Virus record (IMG/VR): IMGVR_UViG_3300028840_002349 | Location: 1 to 22,509 of that record | Length of the DNA: 22,509 nucleotides | Strand: one strand, 5' to 3' | DNA from: a virus | Shown: positions 5,113 through 12,403 of the stretch, piece by piece | Layout: the number at the start of each line of letters is the position of its first letter | How positions within the stretch are numbered: position 1 is the first letter of the stretch | Program-made: the position numbers and the translations under genes | The notes under the pieces: generated by a model | What the model saw: only the letters and a program-made list of their open reading frames with translations | Database searches by the model: none | Told to the model about the DNA's origin: nothing

Positions 5113-6394
5113 GAGTCAGTATGAGATTGCACAAGACAGTCACAGATACCGAATAGTTTGTGCGGGAAGAAGATGGGGTAAATCAGTACTTAGCAGGATG
5201 ATTGTACTGCAGTGGGCATTAAGAGAACAGGGAATTTATTGGATTGTTAGCCCAACATACAAACAATCAAAAATGATTCATTGGCGGGATTACCTAAAAG
5301 AAATTCCGAGCCAATGGGTACAAAAGAAAAATGAAGTTGAACTATCAATTATACTCAAAAATGGATCAATTATCGAGCTTAAAGGCGCTGAAAATCCGGA
5401 TGCTCTTAGAGGAGTTAAACTTAGAGGACTCGTTATTGATGAGATTGCTTCAATTAGAAACTGGGACTGGCTCTGGGCTGAAGTCCTTAGACCAACACTT
5501 ACTGACTATAGCGCTCCAGCCATATTTATTTCCACACCAAAAGGGTTTAACCATTTCCATGATCTATACCAGCTCGGACAACAGCCCGAGGGTGACTATC
5601 GATCTTGGAGATACACAAGCTACGACAACCCCTATATCCGAAACGAAGAGATAGACGCGGCCAAAAAAGAACTGACAGAGGATACATTTGCCCAGGAATA
5701 CATGGCTGATTTCAGAAAGTACACAGGGCTTGTATACAAGAACTTTGAAAGAATACTGCACGTCATCGAGCCTTTTGACATACCCTACGATTGGCGGGGA
5801 ATCAGAGGAGTGGATTTTGGTTCGACGAACCCAACGGCTTGTATTTGGGTGTTATTTGATAAAGACGATAACTGGTACATAGCAGACGAACATTACGAAA
5901 CAGGCAAAACAATTGATTACCACGCAGGAATTATGAATGCACATGCTCTGACACCAAAGATAATTTCAACATTTGGAGATCCTAGCGGCGCACAGTGGAT
6001 GAGAGAGTTTGCTGAACGTGGCGTTTATATAACTCCGGCTAACAAAGACACAGGAACAAGCAACAAAAACTGGGTAAACTTTGGAATTGAGAAAGTAGCA
6101 GAAAAACTCAAACCTATTCCTGGACACTTTGTCGATAAGGTAGGTAAAGACAATCAACCTAAGCTATTCGTGTTTAACAACTGCGAAAACACAATCCGAG
6201 AATTTGAGACATACAGATGGCGGGAGAAATCACCAACAGCAGCGCAGGATTTAAATGAACCTGAAGAACCGGAAAAGGCGAACGATCACATTATGGACGC
6301 ATTAAGATATTGCGTAGTTAGTTATCAAAAACCTGAGTCTGTATATGTTGAACCTCAATGGAAAGAGGAACAATGGAAAATAGGCAAACATTAA
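5090..6394 (+). CDS. terL: Terminase large subunit, ATPase-nuclease (434 aa)
   Basis: This is the motor that pumps DNA into the prohead and cuts it. N-terminal ATPase: Walker A AGRRWGKS (25-32), Walker B RGLVIDE with catalytic Glu (112-118), coupling motif ISTPKG (147-152). C-terminal RNase-H-like nuclease: GVDFGSTNPTA with D242, GDPSG in the middle, and NDHIMDALRY (398-407) supplying the last acidic residues. Length is normal for the family. I chose ATG 5090, with GGA 5 nt upstream; a TTG at 5075 would add five residues. It overlaps the small subunit gene by 23 nt. Confidence 0.95.
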   Translation: MPQIKLHESQYEIAQDSHRYRIVCAGRRWGKSVLSRMIVLQWALREQGIYWIVSPTYKQSKMIHWRDYLKEIPSQWVQKKNEVELSIILKNGSIIELKGAENPDALRGVKLRGLVIDEIASIRNWDWLWAEVLRPTLTDYSAPAIFISTPKGFNHFHDLYQLGQQPEGDYRSWRYTSYDNPYIRNEEIDAAKKELTEDTFAQEYMADFRKYTGLVYKNFERILHVIEPFDIPYDWRGIRGVDFGSTNPTACIWVLFDKDDNWYIADEHYETGKTIDYHAGIMNAHALTPKIISTFGDPSGAQWMREFAERGVYITPANKDTGTSNKNWVNFGIEKVAEKLKPIPGHFVDKVGKDNQPKLFVFNNCENTIREFETYRWREKSPTAAQDLNEPEEPEKANDHIMDALRYCVVSYQKPESVYVEPQWKEEQWKIGKH

Positions 6395-7053
6395 TCTACG
6401 GCACACTTATTTGCCAAAACGCGATAAGTGAAATAAGGCGTTGCATAGAGTCTGTTAGGCCTGTAGTTGATGAGTATTATGTTATGGACGGTGGGTCAAC
6501 AGATGGTACATGGGAAATGCTGAATGATTACAAGGATGTTTATGGCCTTACGCTTTTTCAGAGTAAATACGAAGATCAAGGAGCGCAGAGGAATAAGCTA
6601 AGATCAAAACTTCCTAAGAACATTTGGGTTGTTAATTTAGATCAAGACGAGGAGTTAAACATGGCCGCAAGAAAAGAACTTAGGCAGTTTCTTAATCGAG
6701 TTCAAGTAACGCAGCACGATTTGCCTCTGACTCTTGCAATCAAGAATATTAACTTGGTAAAGGACATGTTTCATTACGATGCTAGTTTAGTGAGCTACTT
6801 TGCCACGAAGATCTTTTATTATGACAAAAACTTACATTTTACACCTGGATATCATATGTCAATTCATTACTTTGACAACGAACAAAATATTAATTCTATT
6901 CCGTGCCCTGAGGATTTTGTTATTAAACATTACGCATGGTTGGATAAAAAGCGTAGAGAAACTGCGGGCAAGGATAATAAACGAGCATATGGAGGAGAAG
7001 AGGGGTTGGAAAGTTCGTGGGATATTAGAGAATTACCAGAGGAGTGGTACTAG
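6373..7053 (+). CDS. GT2-type glycosyltransferase (226 aa)
   Basis: It has the GT-A pattern: an N-terminal strand (LIYGTLICQNAISEIRRCIE), DGGSTDGTWE, the usual nucleotide-sugar loop, and WVVNLDQDEELN with a D-x-D-like metal site. Later His and Trp residues (FVIKHYAWLDKKRRE) fit an acceptor domain. It would transfer a sugar from a nucleotide donor; donor and acceptor are unknown. A GAGGAAC ribosome site decides for ATG 6373 over ATG 6358. It overlaps the end of the terminase gene by 22 nt, so it is made with the packaging proteins, an unusual place for a glycosyltransferase. Confidence 0.8.
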   Translation: MENRQTLIYGTLICQNAISEIRRCIESVRPVVDEYYVMDGGSTDGTWEMLNDYKDVYGLTLFQSKYEDQGAQRNKLRSKLPKNIWVVNLDQDEELNMAARKELRQFLNRVQVTQHDLPLTLAIKNINLVKDMFHYDASLVSYFATKIFYYDKNLHFTPGYHMSIHYFDNEQNINSIPCPEDFVIKHYAWLDKKRRETAGKDNKRAYGGEEGLESSWDIRELPEEWY

Positions 7054-7361
7054 TGATTAAACAAAGTATTAGGACAAGTCTAGCTTCTATAACCAAAGAG
7101 CAGTGGGAAACACATAACAATAACATGTTTATGCAACATCTCCTAAGAGCCGATCCTGACTTGTGGCTTATTAAAGAATACTTAGAACGTTATCACATAA
7201 ACGCAGCTTTGTTACCTCCGATTCTTGAAGCAATGGACGTAGTAAATAAAACAACAGGCTGGGGTAGAGTTGTCATAGAGATTAGAAACAATGTTGTCGT
7301 GCGCTGTCGAGGAGAAAATGATAGATTACTTGAATTGGAGTTAAAGAGGGAAGGTGAGTAG
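7053..7361 (+). CDS. Hypothetical protein (102 aa, GTG start)
   Basis: A GGAG at 7041-7044 with 8-nt spacing favours GTG 7053, overlapping the upstream TAG by 1 nt; a GTG at 7044 would add three residues. The N-terminal part is helical (SLASITKEQWETHNNNMF), the middle has WLIKEYLERYHINAALLPP, and the end is beta (WGRVVIEIRNNVVVRCRGE). No motif identifies it. It is the last gene of the terminase transcription unit, as a new promoter follows within 25 nt. Confidence 0.6.
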   Translation: MIKQSIRTSLASITKEQWETHNNNMFMQHLLRADPDLWLIKEYLERYHINAALLPPILEAMDVVNKTTGWGRVVIEIRNNVVVRCRGENDRLLELELKREGE

Positions 7362-7380
7362 AGAGAAAGTGATTAAGATG

Positions 7381-7389
7381 TGATATAAT
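7381..7389 (+). promoter_or_regulatory. Extended -10 promoter
   Basis: TGATATAAT: perfect -10 TATAAT (7384-7389) with extended TG. The same nine bases occur at 4540-4548. No good -35. Transcription would begin near 7396 and pass through the interleaved hairpins before the gene at 7475. Confidence 0.6.
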
Positions 7390-7404
7390 CCAAACATTAA
7401 TTAA

Positions 7405-7460
7405 GTTCGCGAGCAGTGATCCGGGCATTTCCTCGCGAACGTGCCCGGATCTTTGTTGCT
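7405..7460 (+). promoter_or_regulatory. Leader with two interleaved inverted repeats (pseudoknot or attenuator)
   Basis: Stem 1: GTTCGCGAG (7405-7413) with CTCGCGAAC (7432-7440), 9 bp perfect. Stem 2: GATCCGGGCA (7418-7427) with TGCCCGGATC (7442-7451), 10 bp perfect, followed by TTTGTTGCTT. Each stem has one arm inside the loop of the other. Only one base separates the two 3' arms, too little to cross a 9-bp helix, so the stems probably compete. Stem 2 plus the U-rich tail resembles a terminator; stem 1 would be the alternative state. A ribosome site (AGAAAGG) follows. Confidence 0.65.
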
Positions 7461-7474
7461 TAGAAAGGTTATTT

Positions 7475-8086
7475 ATGTCTAAAAAGACAATAGAAATAGA
7501 AGAACCTAGTGTAGCTAGGTTAGTAGTAAGTGTAATAGGAACAGCTCCGTTCCTTAGCGATAGAATTGATCCTAGATTTTTAGAATCAGAGCACGCTAAA
7601 AGAGAATTATCCCCAGAAGAATTAGATGCTTTGTACGAGAGTAAAAAGTATTATGATGAAAAAATGCGTGCAGGAATTCCCGCCGCCGCCTTCAAGAAGG
7701 CCTTCGAGGAGGCAGCCAAGGGACAGGGTTGGTGGGTGGGGGGTAAGATTAATGGTAAAAGGCTCAAAGGCGCAGTTTCATTGACAGGAGTGGTAATCCC
7801 GCTTGAATCTATTTCCGACGAAAGGAAACTAGAAGAAGTGCGAAGGGAAGATATAGTTAATCAGGGCGGCAGGAAAAGTTCTAAGGTGCTCAGAAGGCGA
7901 GTAGCTTTTTATAACTGGCGTTGTAAGTTACCTTTGGACATCAACGTTAATCTAATGTCCGTTGACGATGTTGTGAAAGTTATTAATATGGCGGGAGTTG
8001 CTGTTGGTGTTGGGAACTGGAGACCGCAGTGTAGTGGTACTTTTGGAACTTTTAGAGTCGAGGAGGTTAAAGATGCAAAAGATTAA
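7475..8086 (+). CDS. Hypothetical phage protein (203 aa)
   Basis: I cannot name a function. The N-terminus is acidic, then SVARLVVSVIGTAPFLSDRI. The middle has PAAAFKKAFEEAAK and a Gly/Trp loop. The C-terminal third ends GVAVGVGNWRPQCSGTFGTF, a Gly-rich pattern I associate, from memory and loosely, with uncharacterised proteins in other tailed phages. A clear AGAAAGG ribosome site lies upstream. Codons 69-90 (7679-7743) are far more GC-rich than the rest. The structured leader suggests controlled expression. It overlaps the next gene by 14 nt. Confidence 0.65.
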   Translation: MSKKTIEIEEPSVARLVVSVIGTAPFLSDRIDPRFLESEHAKRELSPEELDALYESKKYYDEKMRAGIPAAAFKKAFEEAAKGQGWWVGGKINGKRLKGAVSLTGVVIPLESISDERKLEEVRREDIVNQGGRKSSKVLRRRVAFYNWRCKLPLDINVNLMSVDDVVKVINMAGVAVGVGNWRPQCSGTFGTFRVEEVKDAKD

Positions 8087-8555
8087 AGAAATAATATACA
8101 AAGCTAGAGAAGGTGCCCCGTTTGGGGACGAAAAGGCGAAAGAGCTTGCACTTTACATGGAGGAAAACGAACTTGAAAGTCCTGATGAGGTTTTAGACGA
8201 CGCGTTAAAGAATGAGAAATCCCCTTTTAGAGAGTTTATAGAGTGGGATAAGGAAAAGGCGTTTATAAAATACGCGAAGGAAAGTGTTAAACATGTGGTG
8301 GCAAGTATATCCGTCGAGATAAAGTTTGTTGGGGGTGAAACCGTGCGCTTTAAACGTGCCTATAACATTGTTCGTATTGGAGGTGCAAATTTTTATGCCC
8401 CTACTGAGGATGCGCTGACCAGCGAAGAATCCCGTAAGCAGATTTTAAATCGCGCGTATGGTAATTTAAAGGGTTGGCAGGAAACATACGGTAACTATTT
8501 GGAGTTTGCTAAAATAGTATCAGCTATAGACGAGGTCGATCCGTCTGAGTTTTAA
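8073..8555 (+). CDS. Hypothetical protein (160 aa)
   Basis: The start at ATG 8073 is set by a strong GAGGAGG 6 nt upstream; the frame also stays open upstream but without a ribosome site. The protein has helices at the N-terminus (IKEIIYKAREG, KAKELALYMEENELES), then a beta-rich part (VVASISVEIKFVGGETVRFK, IVRIGGANFYAPTED), then helices with WQETYGNYLEFAKIV. No catalytic motif is evident and I do not recognise a family. It is translated with the gene at 7475 (14-nt overlap). The CGC array begins 9 nt after its stop codon. Confidence 0.6.
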   Translation: MQKIKEIIYKAREGAPFGDEKAKELALYMEENELESPDEVLDDALKNEKSPFREFIEWDKEKAFIKYAKESVKHVVASISVEIKFVGGETVRFKRAYNIVRIGGANFYAPTEDALTSEESRKQILNRAYGNLKGWQETYGNYLEFAKIVSAIDEVDPSEF

Positions 8556-8563
8556 ATCTACGA

Positions 8564-8636
8564 CGCAACGCACCGCGCCGCTGCGCAACGCTACGCGCCG
8601 CAGCGCTACGCCTCGCAACGCAACGCCACGCACCGA
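8564..8636 (+). repeat. CGC trinucleotide array phased at exactly 5 bp
   Basis: CGC occurs at 8564 and then every 5 bases through 8629, 14 times without a miss, with two variable bases between (AA, AC, GC, TG, AA, TA, GC, AG, TA, CT, AA, AA, CA); a decayed CGA follows at 8634. The stretch is strongly GC-rich next to AT-rich flanks. All three frames are open but there is no start codon with a ribosome site. The constant core with free dinucleotides differs from a simple slippage repeat. A 5-bp period is half a helical turn. Confidence 0.85.
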
Positions 8637-8647
8637 TAAACTTAAAG

Positions 8648-8762
8648 TTGACGAATAGGCATATATTGTGTTAAAAATGGGGCAACAAAGTTCGTTACCG
8701 GTAGAACTGGGGCGGACATCATAGATTACAAGATTTGTAGTTTGTGGTGTCCGCCTTCTTGT
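8648..8762 (+). promoter_or_regulatory. Portal gene leader: possible promoter and hairpins
   Basis: TTGACG (8648-8653) with a poor -10 (TTAAAA 8671-8676) may be a promoter. Then AGTTC/GAACT (8689-8708) encloses a palindrome TACCGGTA. Next GGCGGACATCA (8711-8721) pairs with TGGTGTCCGCC (8745-8755) over 11 bp with one G-U. Loop bases ACAAGA (8728-8733) match TCTTGT (8757-8762) just beyond the stem, again interleaved. The ribosome site AAAGGAAA follows before the ATG at 8780. Confidence 0.5.
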
Positions 8763-8779
8763 TTTAAAGAAAGGAAATT

Positions 8780-10762
8780 ATGCCAGAAGCTATAGAAGCC
8801 AAAGGTACAAAAAAAGAAAGAGAACAATTCTATATTCTGAACCAACACTTTAAAATGGCACTAGAAGACTTAGAGAATAGATATTCAGGTTGGGATACAA
8901 AACTAGAATTGTTTTATTCGTACATAGATGAATCTGGTTGGCCGTATTCAGCGGAGATATTCGTGCCACAGACATTCACCGCTTTATTTGAGAAAATGGC
9001 ACGCCTTAATGGAGGCAAGCCAAGAGGAAGGCTTATACCAAGAGAGGGAGGAGATATTATTAGAGCCAAGATTAACAACGAATTGCTAAACTACCAATGG
9101 GATGACGCGGCAAGAGTTGATAAAGAGCCAATGGTTGCCAAATGGGCAAGAATGGATCTTAACGCGAGAATATATGGTGCGGCTTTTGGGCTTGTTAAGT
9201 GGAGGTATGAAGTGGATTCAGACGGGGAGGTAGTGTTTGACGGGCCTGTATTAAAAGTACTCAACAACAAGGACTGTCTGCCTAATCCAGCATATTCAAC
9301 AGTAAAAAACTGGTTTCAATATAGGGATTATATAACACTGTATGAGCTTGATAATGTAAACGATACCTGTGGAGAAAAGCCCCGTTACAAGAATTTAAAG
9401 ATACTAAGAGAGTCAATTATTAACAAGTCTACAAAGGGCGGGGATACTAGGCAGCTAAATTATACGCCTAAAGGAAGGGAGTTGTTGGGACTGTCAGATT
9501 ACTTGGGTATGGACGAGGACCCAGACTTTAGAATCGTTGAAATCGTCACCGAATATAGGGACGATAGAATAATTTCCTTTGCACCTAAGCACGGAGTAAT
9601 TATTCGAGACGAGCCAAATCCTTATGCACACAAGCAAATTCCAATTGTCTGTCTAAAGTACATTCCTGTTGACGACGACATTTACGGTCTTTCAGAGATC
9701 GAACCGATTGAGAAAGTACAAAAGGCAATGAACGCACTAACCAGCCAGTTTATTGACGCAATCAACATGGATTTATACAGGATTATGCAAGTTAATCCTT
9801 CGGCAGTTCAGATGCACACACTCGAGTGGGGACCAGGCAAAAAGTGGCTTATGAATGAGCCGGGCAAGTCGGTTGTTCCTCTTGAACACTCAATGACGGC
9901 AACAAATCAATTTGTTAATGTATACTCGGTATTAACACAAATGTTTAAAGAGGCAATGGGGGAGCTGTCAGCAGCCATGTCAACACTTAAACCATTTGGT
10001 AAAGAAAAGACTGCAACAGAAGTAGAGGCTTTAACAACCACAAGGTCTGTGAGAGATAACTTTAATCAGATATTCTTGGCAGAGACAATCAAGGAACAAA
10101 TGCTTTATTGGTTGCAAATGAACCAGCAGTTTATATTCTCCGATCCAGAGAAGCAGTATTTAGCACTTAGGGTAGTTGGCAGAGAGGCTATGAAGGATTT
10201 TGAGAGGCTGGGGCTTGACGGAATGACTCCCGATACAAGTGATTTTGAAATGTACAGCGCAGAGCAGGCAATATTGCAAGGAGGGGAAGGAGAGCTTCCA
10301 ATGGTTCCTCAATATCCTGTTACGGTAGAGGGAGAAACAATTCCAAAGTTTAAGTTGGAGGAAACAGGGGAAATGGGCACGCTGTACGTTGTAGCAGACG
10401 ATTTGTCAGGAAGCTATGATTACATTGCAGACGTAGAGCCTATGCAAGCGGATTCAACAGAAAAGGAGATTCAGGCAGCAAGGGACGCTATAGGAATGTT
10501 AGCTAATCCTACCATTCTACAGCTATTGCAAATGGAAGGGAGAAGACCTAAGGTATCTGAGATGATTATAGATTTATTTGAGAAGACAGGCATTAAAGGT
10601 GCGGAGAAATACTTTGATGTTATGGAATCTCAGGAGGTAATGTATGGCCAACAAGGGCAGGCAGGAACTAACCAAGGAGGAGCAGGACTTGGTGCACAAG
10701 GGGGAGGAGTTGTACCTCCTCAAGCAGCACCCGGGATGGAAGGTTTTGGAGGAATGGCTTAA
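8780..10762 (+). CDS. Portal protein (660 aa)
   Basis: The portal forms the dodecameric ring at the capsid vertex through which DNA enters and leaves. Length and layout fit large portals of the P22/SU10 kind: helical N-terminus (FKMALEDLENRYSGWDTKLE), a wing region with GAAFGLVKWRYE and VLNNKDCLPNPAYSTVKNWF, IVCLKYIPVDDDIYGLSEIE before long stem helices (KAMNALTSQFIDAINMDLYR), and FGKEKTATEVEALTTTRSVR. Position between terminase and scaffold/capsid genes agrees. The last 40 residues are a Gln/Gly tail encoded in the stretch that also encodes the next gene. GAAAGGAAA is the ribosome site. Confidence 0.85.
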   Translation: MPEAIEAKGTKKEREQFYILNQHFKMALEDLENRYSGWDTKLELFYSYIDESGWPYSAEIFVPQTFTALFEKMARLNGGKPRGRLIPREGGDIIRAKINNELLNYQWDDAARVDKEPMVAKWARMDLNARIYGAAFGLVKWRYEVDSDGEVVFDGPVLKVLNNKDCLPNPAYSTVKNWFQYRDYITLYELDNVNDTCGEKPRYKNLKILRESIINKSTKGGDTRQLNYTPKGRELLGLSDYLGMDEDPDFRIVEIVTEYRDDRIISFAPKHGVIIRDEPNPYAHKQIPIVCLKYIPVDDDIYGLSEIEPIEKVQKAMNALTSQFIDAINMDLYRIMQVNPSAVQMHTLEWGPGKKWLMNEPGKSVVPLEHSMTATNQFVNVYSVLTQMFKEAMGELSAAMSTLKPFGKEKTATEVEALTTTRSVRDNFNQIFLAETIKEQMLYWLQMNQQFIFSDPEKQYLALRVVGREAMKDFERLGLDGMTPDTSDFEMYSAEQAILQGGEGELPMVPQYPVTVEGETIPKFKLEETGEMGTLYVVADDLSGSYDYIADVEPMQADSTEKEIQAARDAIGMLANPTILQLLQMEGRRPKVSEMIIDLFEKTGIKGAEKYFDVMESQEVMYGQQGQAGTNQGGAGLGAQGGGVVPPQAAPGMEGFGGMA

Positions 10763-10994
10763 TAAAAGGCTACACCATTCTTGGGTAGATCCAAGAGGAT
10801 TAGATCAAGAAGAATGGGAGTGGGCAGAGCTTAACGCGTTTCATAGCGCAGATGTAGCTAGGCAATTATTGGAGGATGTTGATATGTTGATTGCACAGGC
10901 CGAATATTTAAGAAAGAAGGAAAGAGGAGAGGTAGAAGTAGATAAGTTCAAGGCTTTGTGGGAAAAGCTGAAAGGAGACAAAAATGAAGGTTGA
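10644..10994 (+). CDS. Hypothetical head-region protein overlapping portal (116 aa)
   Basis: A strong AGGAGG (10632-10637) 6 nt upstream fixes ATG 10644 inside the portal gene, so 119 nt are read in two frames. The protein is charged and helical with many Trp and His (HPGWKVLEEWLNKRLHHSW, EEWEWAELNAFHSADVARQL). No Cys or membrane segment. The family is not recognised; small helical proteins beside portals are often adaptor or head-assembly factors, which is only a suggestion. Its stop overlaps the next start by 11 nt. Confidence 0.7.
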   Translation: MANKGRQELTKEEQDLVHKGEELYLLKQHPGWKVLEEWLNKRLHHSWVDPRGLDQEEWEWAELNAFHSADVARQLLEDVDMLIAQAEYLRKKERGEVEVDKFKALWEKLKGDKNEG

Positions 10995-11262
10995 AGATGT
11001 GGTTTCTTATGTAGTAGAAAACTACGATAATAACGCCAAGATGGCAGATAAACTAAATATTGGTTATCCAGAATATGGGGTATTTAAAGAAGCTATGGCG
11101 GCACATGCACATTACTTTTTAGGCTCAAGGCCTCTTAGTATGAACATATTGCCACAATACAAGGTAGTATGGGAGACTATGAAGAAGGCAAAAGAAGAAA
11201 GTTTGGTTGTTAAGCCGGTTGAGGAGAAACCAAAAAAAAGACGTAGGAGAGCAAAGAAATAA
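10984..11262 (+). CDS. Small basic-tailed hypothetical protein (92 aa)
   Basis: The first 60 residues look folded (VEDVVSYVVENYDNNAKMAD, GYPEYGVFKEAMAAHAHYFL). The C-terminus is a Lys/Arg/Glu/Pro tail ending in KKRRRRAKK, likely to contact DNA or an acidic surface. AAAGGAGA is its ribosome site, 4-5 nt before ATG 10984. It ends in TAATG, sharing bases with the next start. The function is unknown; the gene belongs to the head-assembly run between portal and scaffold. Confidence 0.6.
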   Translation: MKVEDVVSYVVENYDNNAKMADKLNIGYPEYGVFKEAMAAHAHYFLGSRPLSMNILPQYKVVWETMKKAKEESLVVKPVEEKPKKRRRRAKK

Positions 11263-11396
11263 TGCCGTTCAAGAGCGAGAAACAAAGAAGATATCTTTGG
11301 GCAAAACACCCGGAGATAGCAGAACGCTGGACAAAGAAATATGGAAGTAAGATCAGAAAAGGCAAACGAAAAAAGTCTAAACGATCTTCCAAGTAG
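11262..11396 (+). CDS. Conserved-type small basic phage protein (44 aa)
   Basis: ATG 11262-11264 overlaps the preceding TAA (TAATG) and TAG 11394-11396 ends it. It begins MPFKSEKQRRYLWAKHPEIA and ends in a Lys/Arg/Ser-rich tail. Short proteins opening with this FKS-x-x-QRR-Y/F-L pattern are frequent in tailed-phage genomes near head genes, from my recollection of phage annotations; their function is not established. The run of basic residues suits DNA or RNA binding. The last 56 nt are shared with the next gene in another frame. The start is coupled to the upstream stop and has no good ribosome site of its own. Confidence 0.75.
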   Translation: MPFKSEKQRRYLWAKHPEIAERWTKKYGSKIRKGKRKKSKRSSK

Positions 11397-11586
11397 TCAG
11401 GACGATTATTGGGAGCATTCAGAGGTTTATCTAAGAGAAATGAAAGAACCAGATAAACACGAGCATGTGTTCAAATACTTGAACTCTAGGGAGATAATAT
11501 GTAAATGTGGCATGGGGTTGTTTATAGGAGAAGGAGATGAGCTAAGAGGCGGGCACTTGTACCACAACAACAAGCTTGTTCTCTGA
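11341..11586 (+). CDS. Small hypothetical protein with CxC motif (81 aa)
   Basis: The frame opens at ATG 11341 inside the 44-aa gene; a second ATG at 11440 follows AAGAGA and could be the true start. The C-terminal half is distinctive: KHEHVFKYLNSREIICKCGM, then GLFIGEGDELRGGHLYHNNK. The His/Cys-x-Cys arrangement might bind metal. I have the impression similar short proteins with CKCGMG occur near portal genes in other phages, but I cannot name the family. The stop TGA lies next to the hairpins that precede the scaffold gene. Confidence 0.55.
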   Translation: MEVRSEKANEKSLNDLPSSQDDYWEHSEVYLREMKEPDKHEHVFKYLNSREIICKCGMGLFIGEGDELRGGHLYHNNKLVL

Positions 11587-11622
11587 TAGCTGGGAAATCT
11601 CAGCTATTAGCTAATAAGCTAA
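11586..11622 (+). promoter_or_regulatory. Tandem hairpins before the scaffold gene
   Basis: ATAGCTG (11586-11592) pairs with CAGCTAT (11601-11607), and TTAGCT (11607-11612) pairs with AGCTAA (11617-11622); all bases match. The T at 11607 is shared, so the stems abut. No U-tract follows. A TATAAA at 11646-11651 overlaps the region of the AAGGGGGTGA ribosome site. Possible mRNA processing or stabilising structure. Confidence 0.4.
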
Positions 11623-11665
11623 AGTTTCGCCAACTACACCGGGCTGTATAAAGGGGGTGAATTTT

Positions 11666-12403
11666 ATGAATGAAAACGAAACGGCCGAACAACAAGAGGC
11701 AGAGGACACTGCCGAGCAGGATTCGCCGACTGCTGAACAAAATACACTTGATGACCAAGAGGATGATTCAGGAGAGAACCTAGACGAAACACCAGACTCA
11801 GACGAAGTTGAGGATGCACAAGCAGCTTCTCAGGATAGAAACTGGAAAGAGGTTAGGGAACAGTTGCAAAAGCTAAAGCAGGAAAACGAAAGGCTAAAGG
11901 GTGAGGAGCCTACTCCTCGCAGGGCAGTAAGAACACAACTTGATAATCTTTACCTTACTCCCGATGAAAATGTAGCTTTGAGTAAAGACGAGCTAAAAGC
12001 CGAGCTAAAGTACCCGGATCTTGAAAGTAGAAATCCCTTTTCCGCCGCTGTGTATGGTGAGTACCGCATGGCTTTGGATGAATACAATCTGAAAAAGTCA
12101 TTAGGACAACCAACTAGATTGCCTTCTGCTTACGAGATCGCTACTCGTGTAAAGCAGGACATAGACACTGTTTATGGAAAGGCAGATAAATCAGTTGCGG
12201 ATAAAGTTAAGAGAGCAGAAGCTGAAGGTGCCAAGAAAGCCAAGAAAGCCAAAGAAGGCCGAGAGGCTACCGTTGAGGCCGAGGGAAGAAGCTCTAGAGC
12301 AAGAGCCGCCAGAACATCTGCGGAACTAGAGAAACTTCAGGACGACTCAAGACATGGAAACCTCGACGCTGTGGCAGAAAGGATTTCTCGTAGCAAACTT
12401 TAG
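11666..12403 (+). CDS. Scaffold-like acidic coiled-coil protein (245 aa)
   Basis: A scaffold helps the capsid protein assemble into a prohead and is then lost. The first 50 residues are almost all Glu, Asp, Gln, Thr and Ser; then a coiled coil (NWKEVREQLQKLKQENERLK, about 62-81), a middle conserved-looking part (DNLYLTPDENVALSKDELKA), and a basic helical C-terminus rich in Ala/Lys/Arg (EGAKKAKKAKEGREATVEAE) of the sort that binds the capsid inner surface. Position just before the capsid gene is classic. ATG 11666 is chosen because AAGGGGGTGA ends 6 nt before it; the GTG 11657 lies inside that site. Confidence 0.75.
   Translation: MNENETAEQQEAEDTAEQDSPTAEQNTLDDQEDDSGENLDETPDSDEVEDAQAASQDRNWKEVREQLQKLKQENERLKGEEPTPRRAVRTQLDNLYLTPDENVALSKDELKAELKYPDLESRNPFSAAVYGEYRMALDEYNLKKSLGQPTRLPSAYEIATRVKQDIDTVYGKADKSVADKVKRAEAEGAKKAKKAKEGREATVEAEGRSSRARAARTSAELEKLQDDSRHGNLDAVAERISRSKL

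Noticed and set aside
7998-8072. Longer upstream start for the 8073-8555 gene
   Set aside because: The strong GAGGAGG immediately before ATG 8073 decides the start; the extra codons lie inside the previous gene without a ribosome site.
8556-8660. Coding extension through the CGC array (all frames open)
   Set aside because: CGCNN repeats rarely create stop codons in any frame, so openness is uninformative, and there is no start with a ribosome site.
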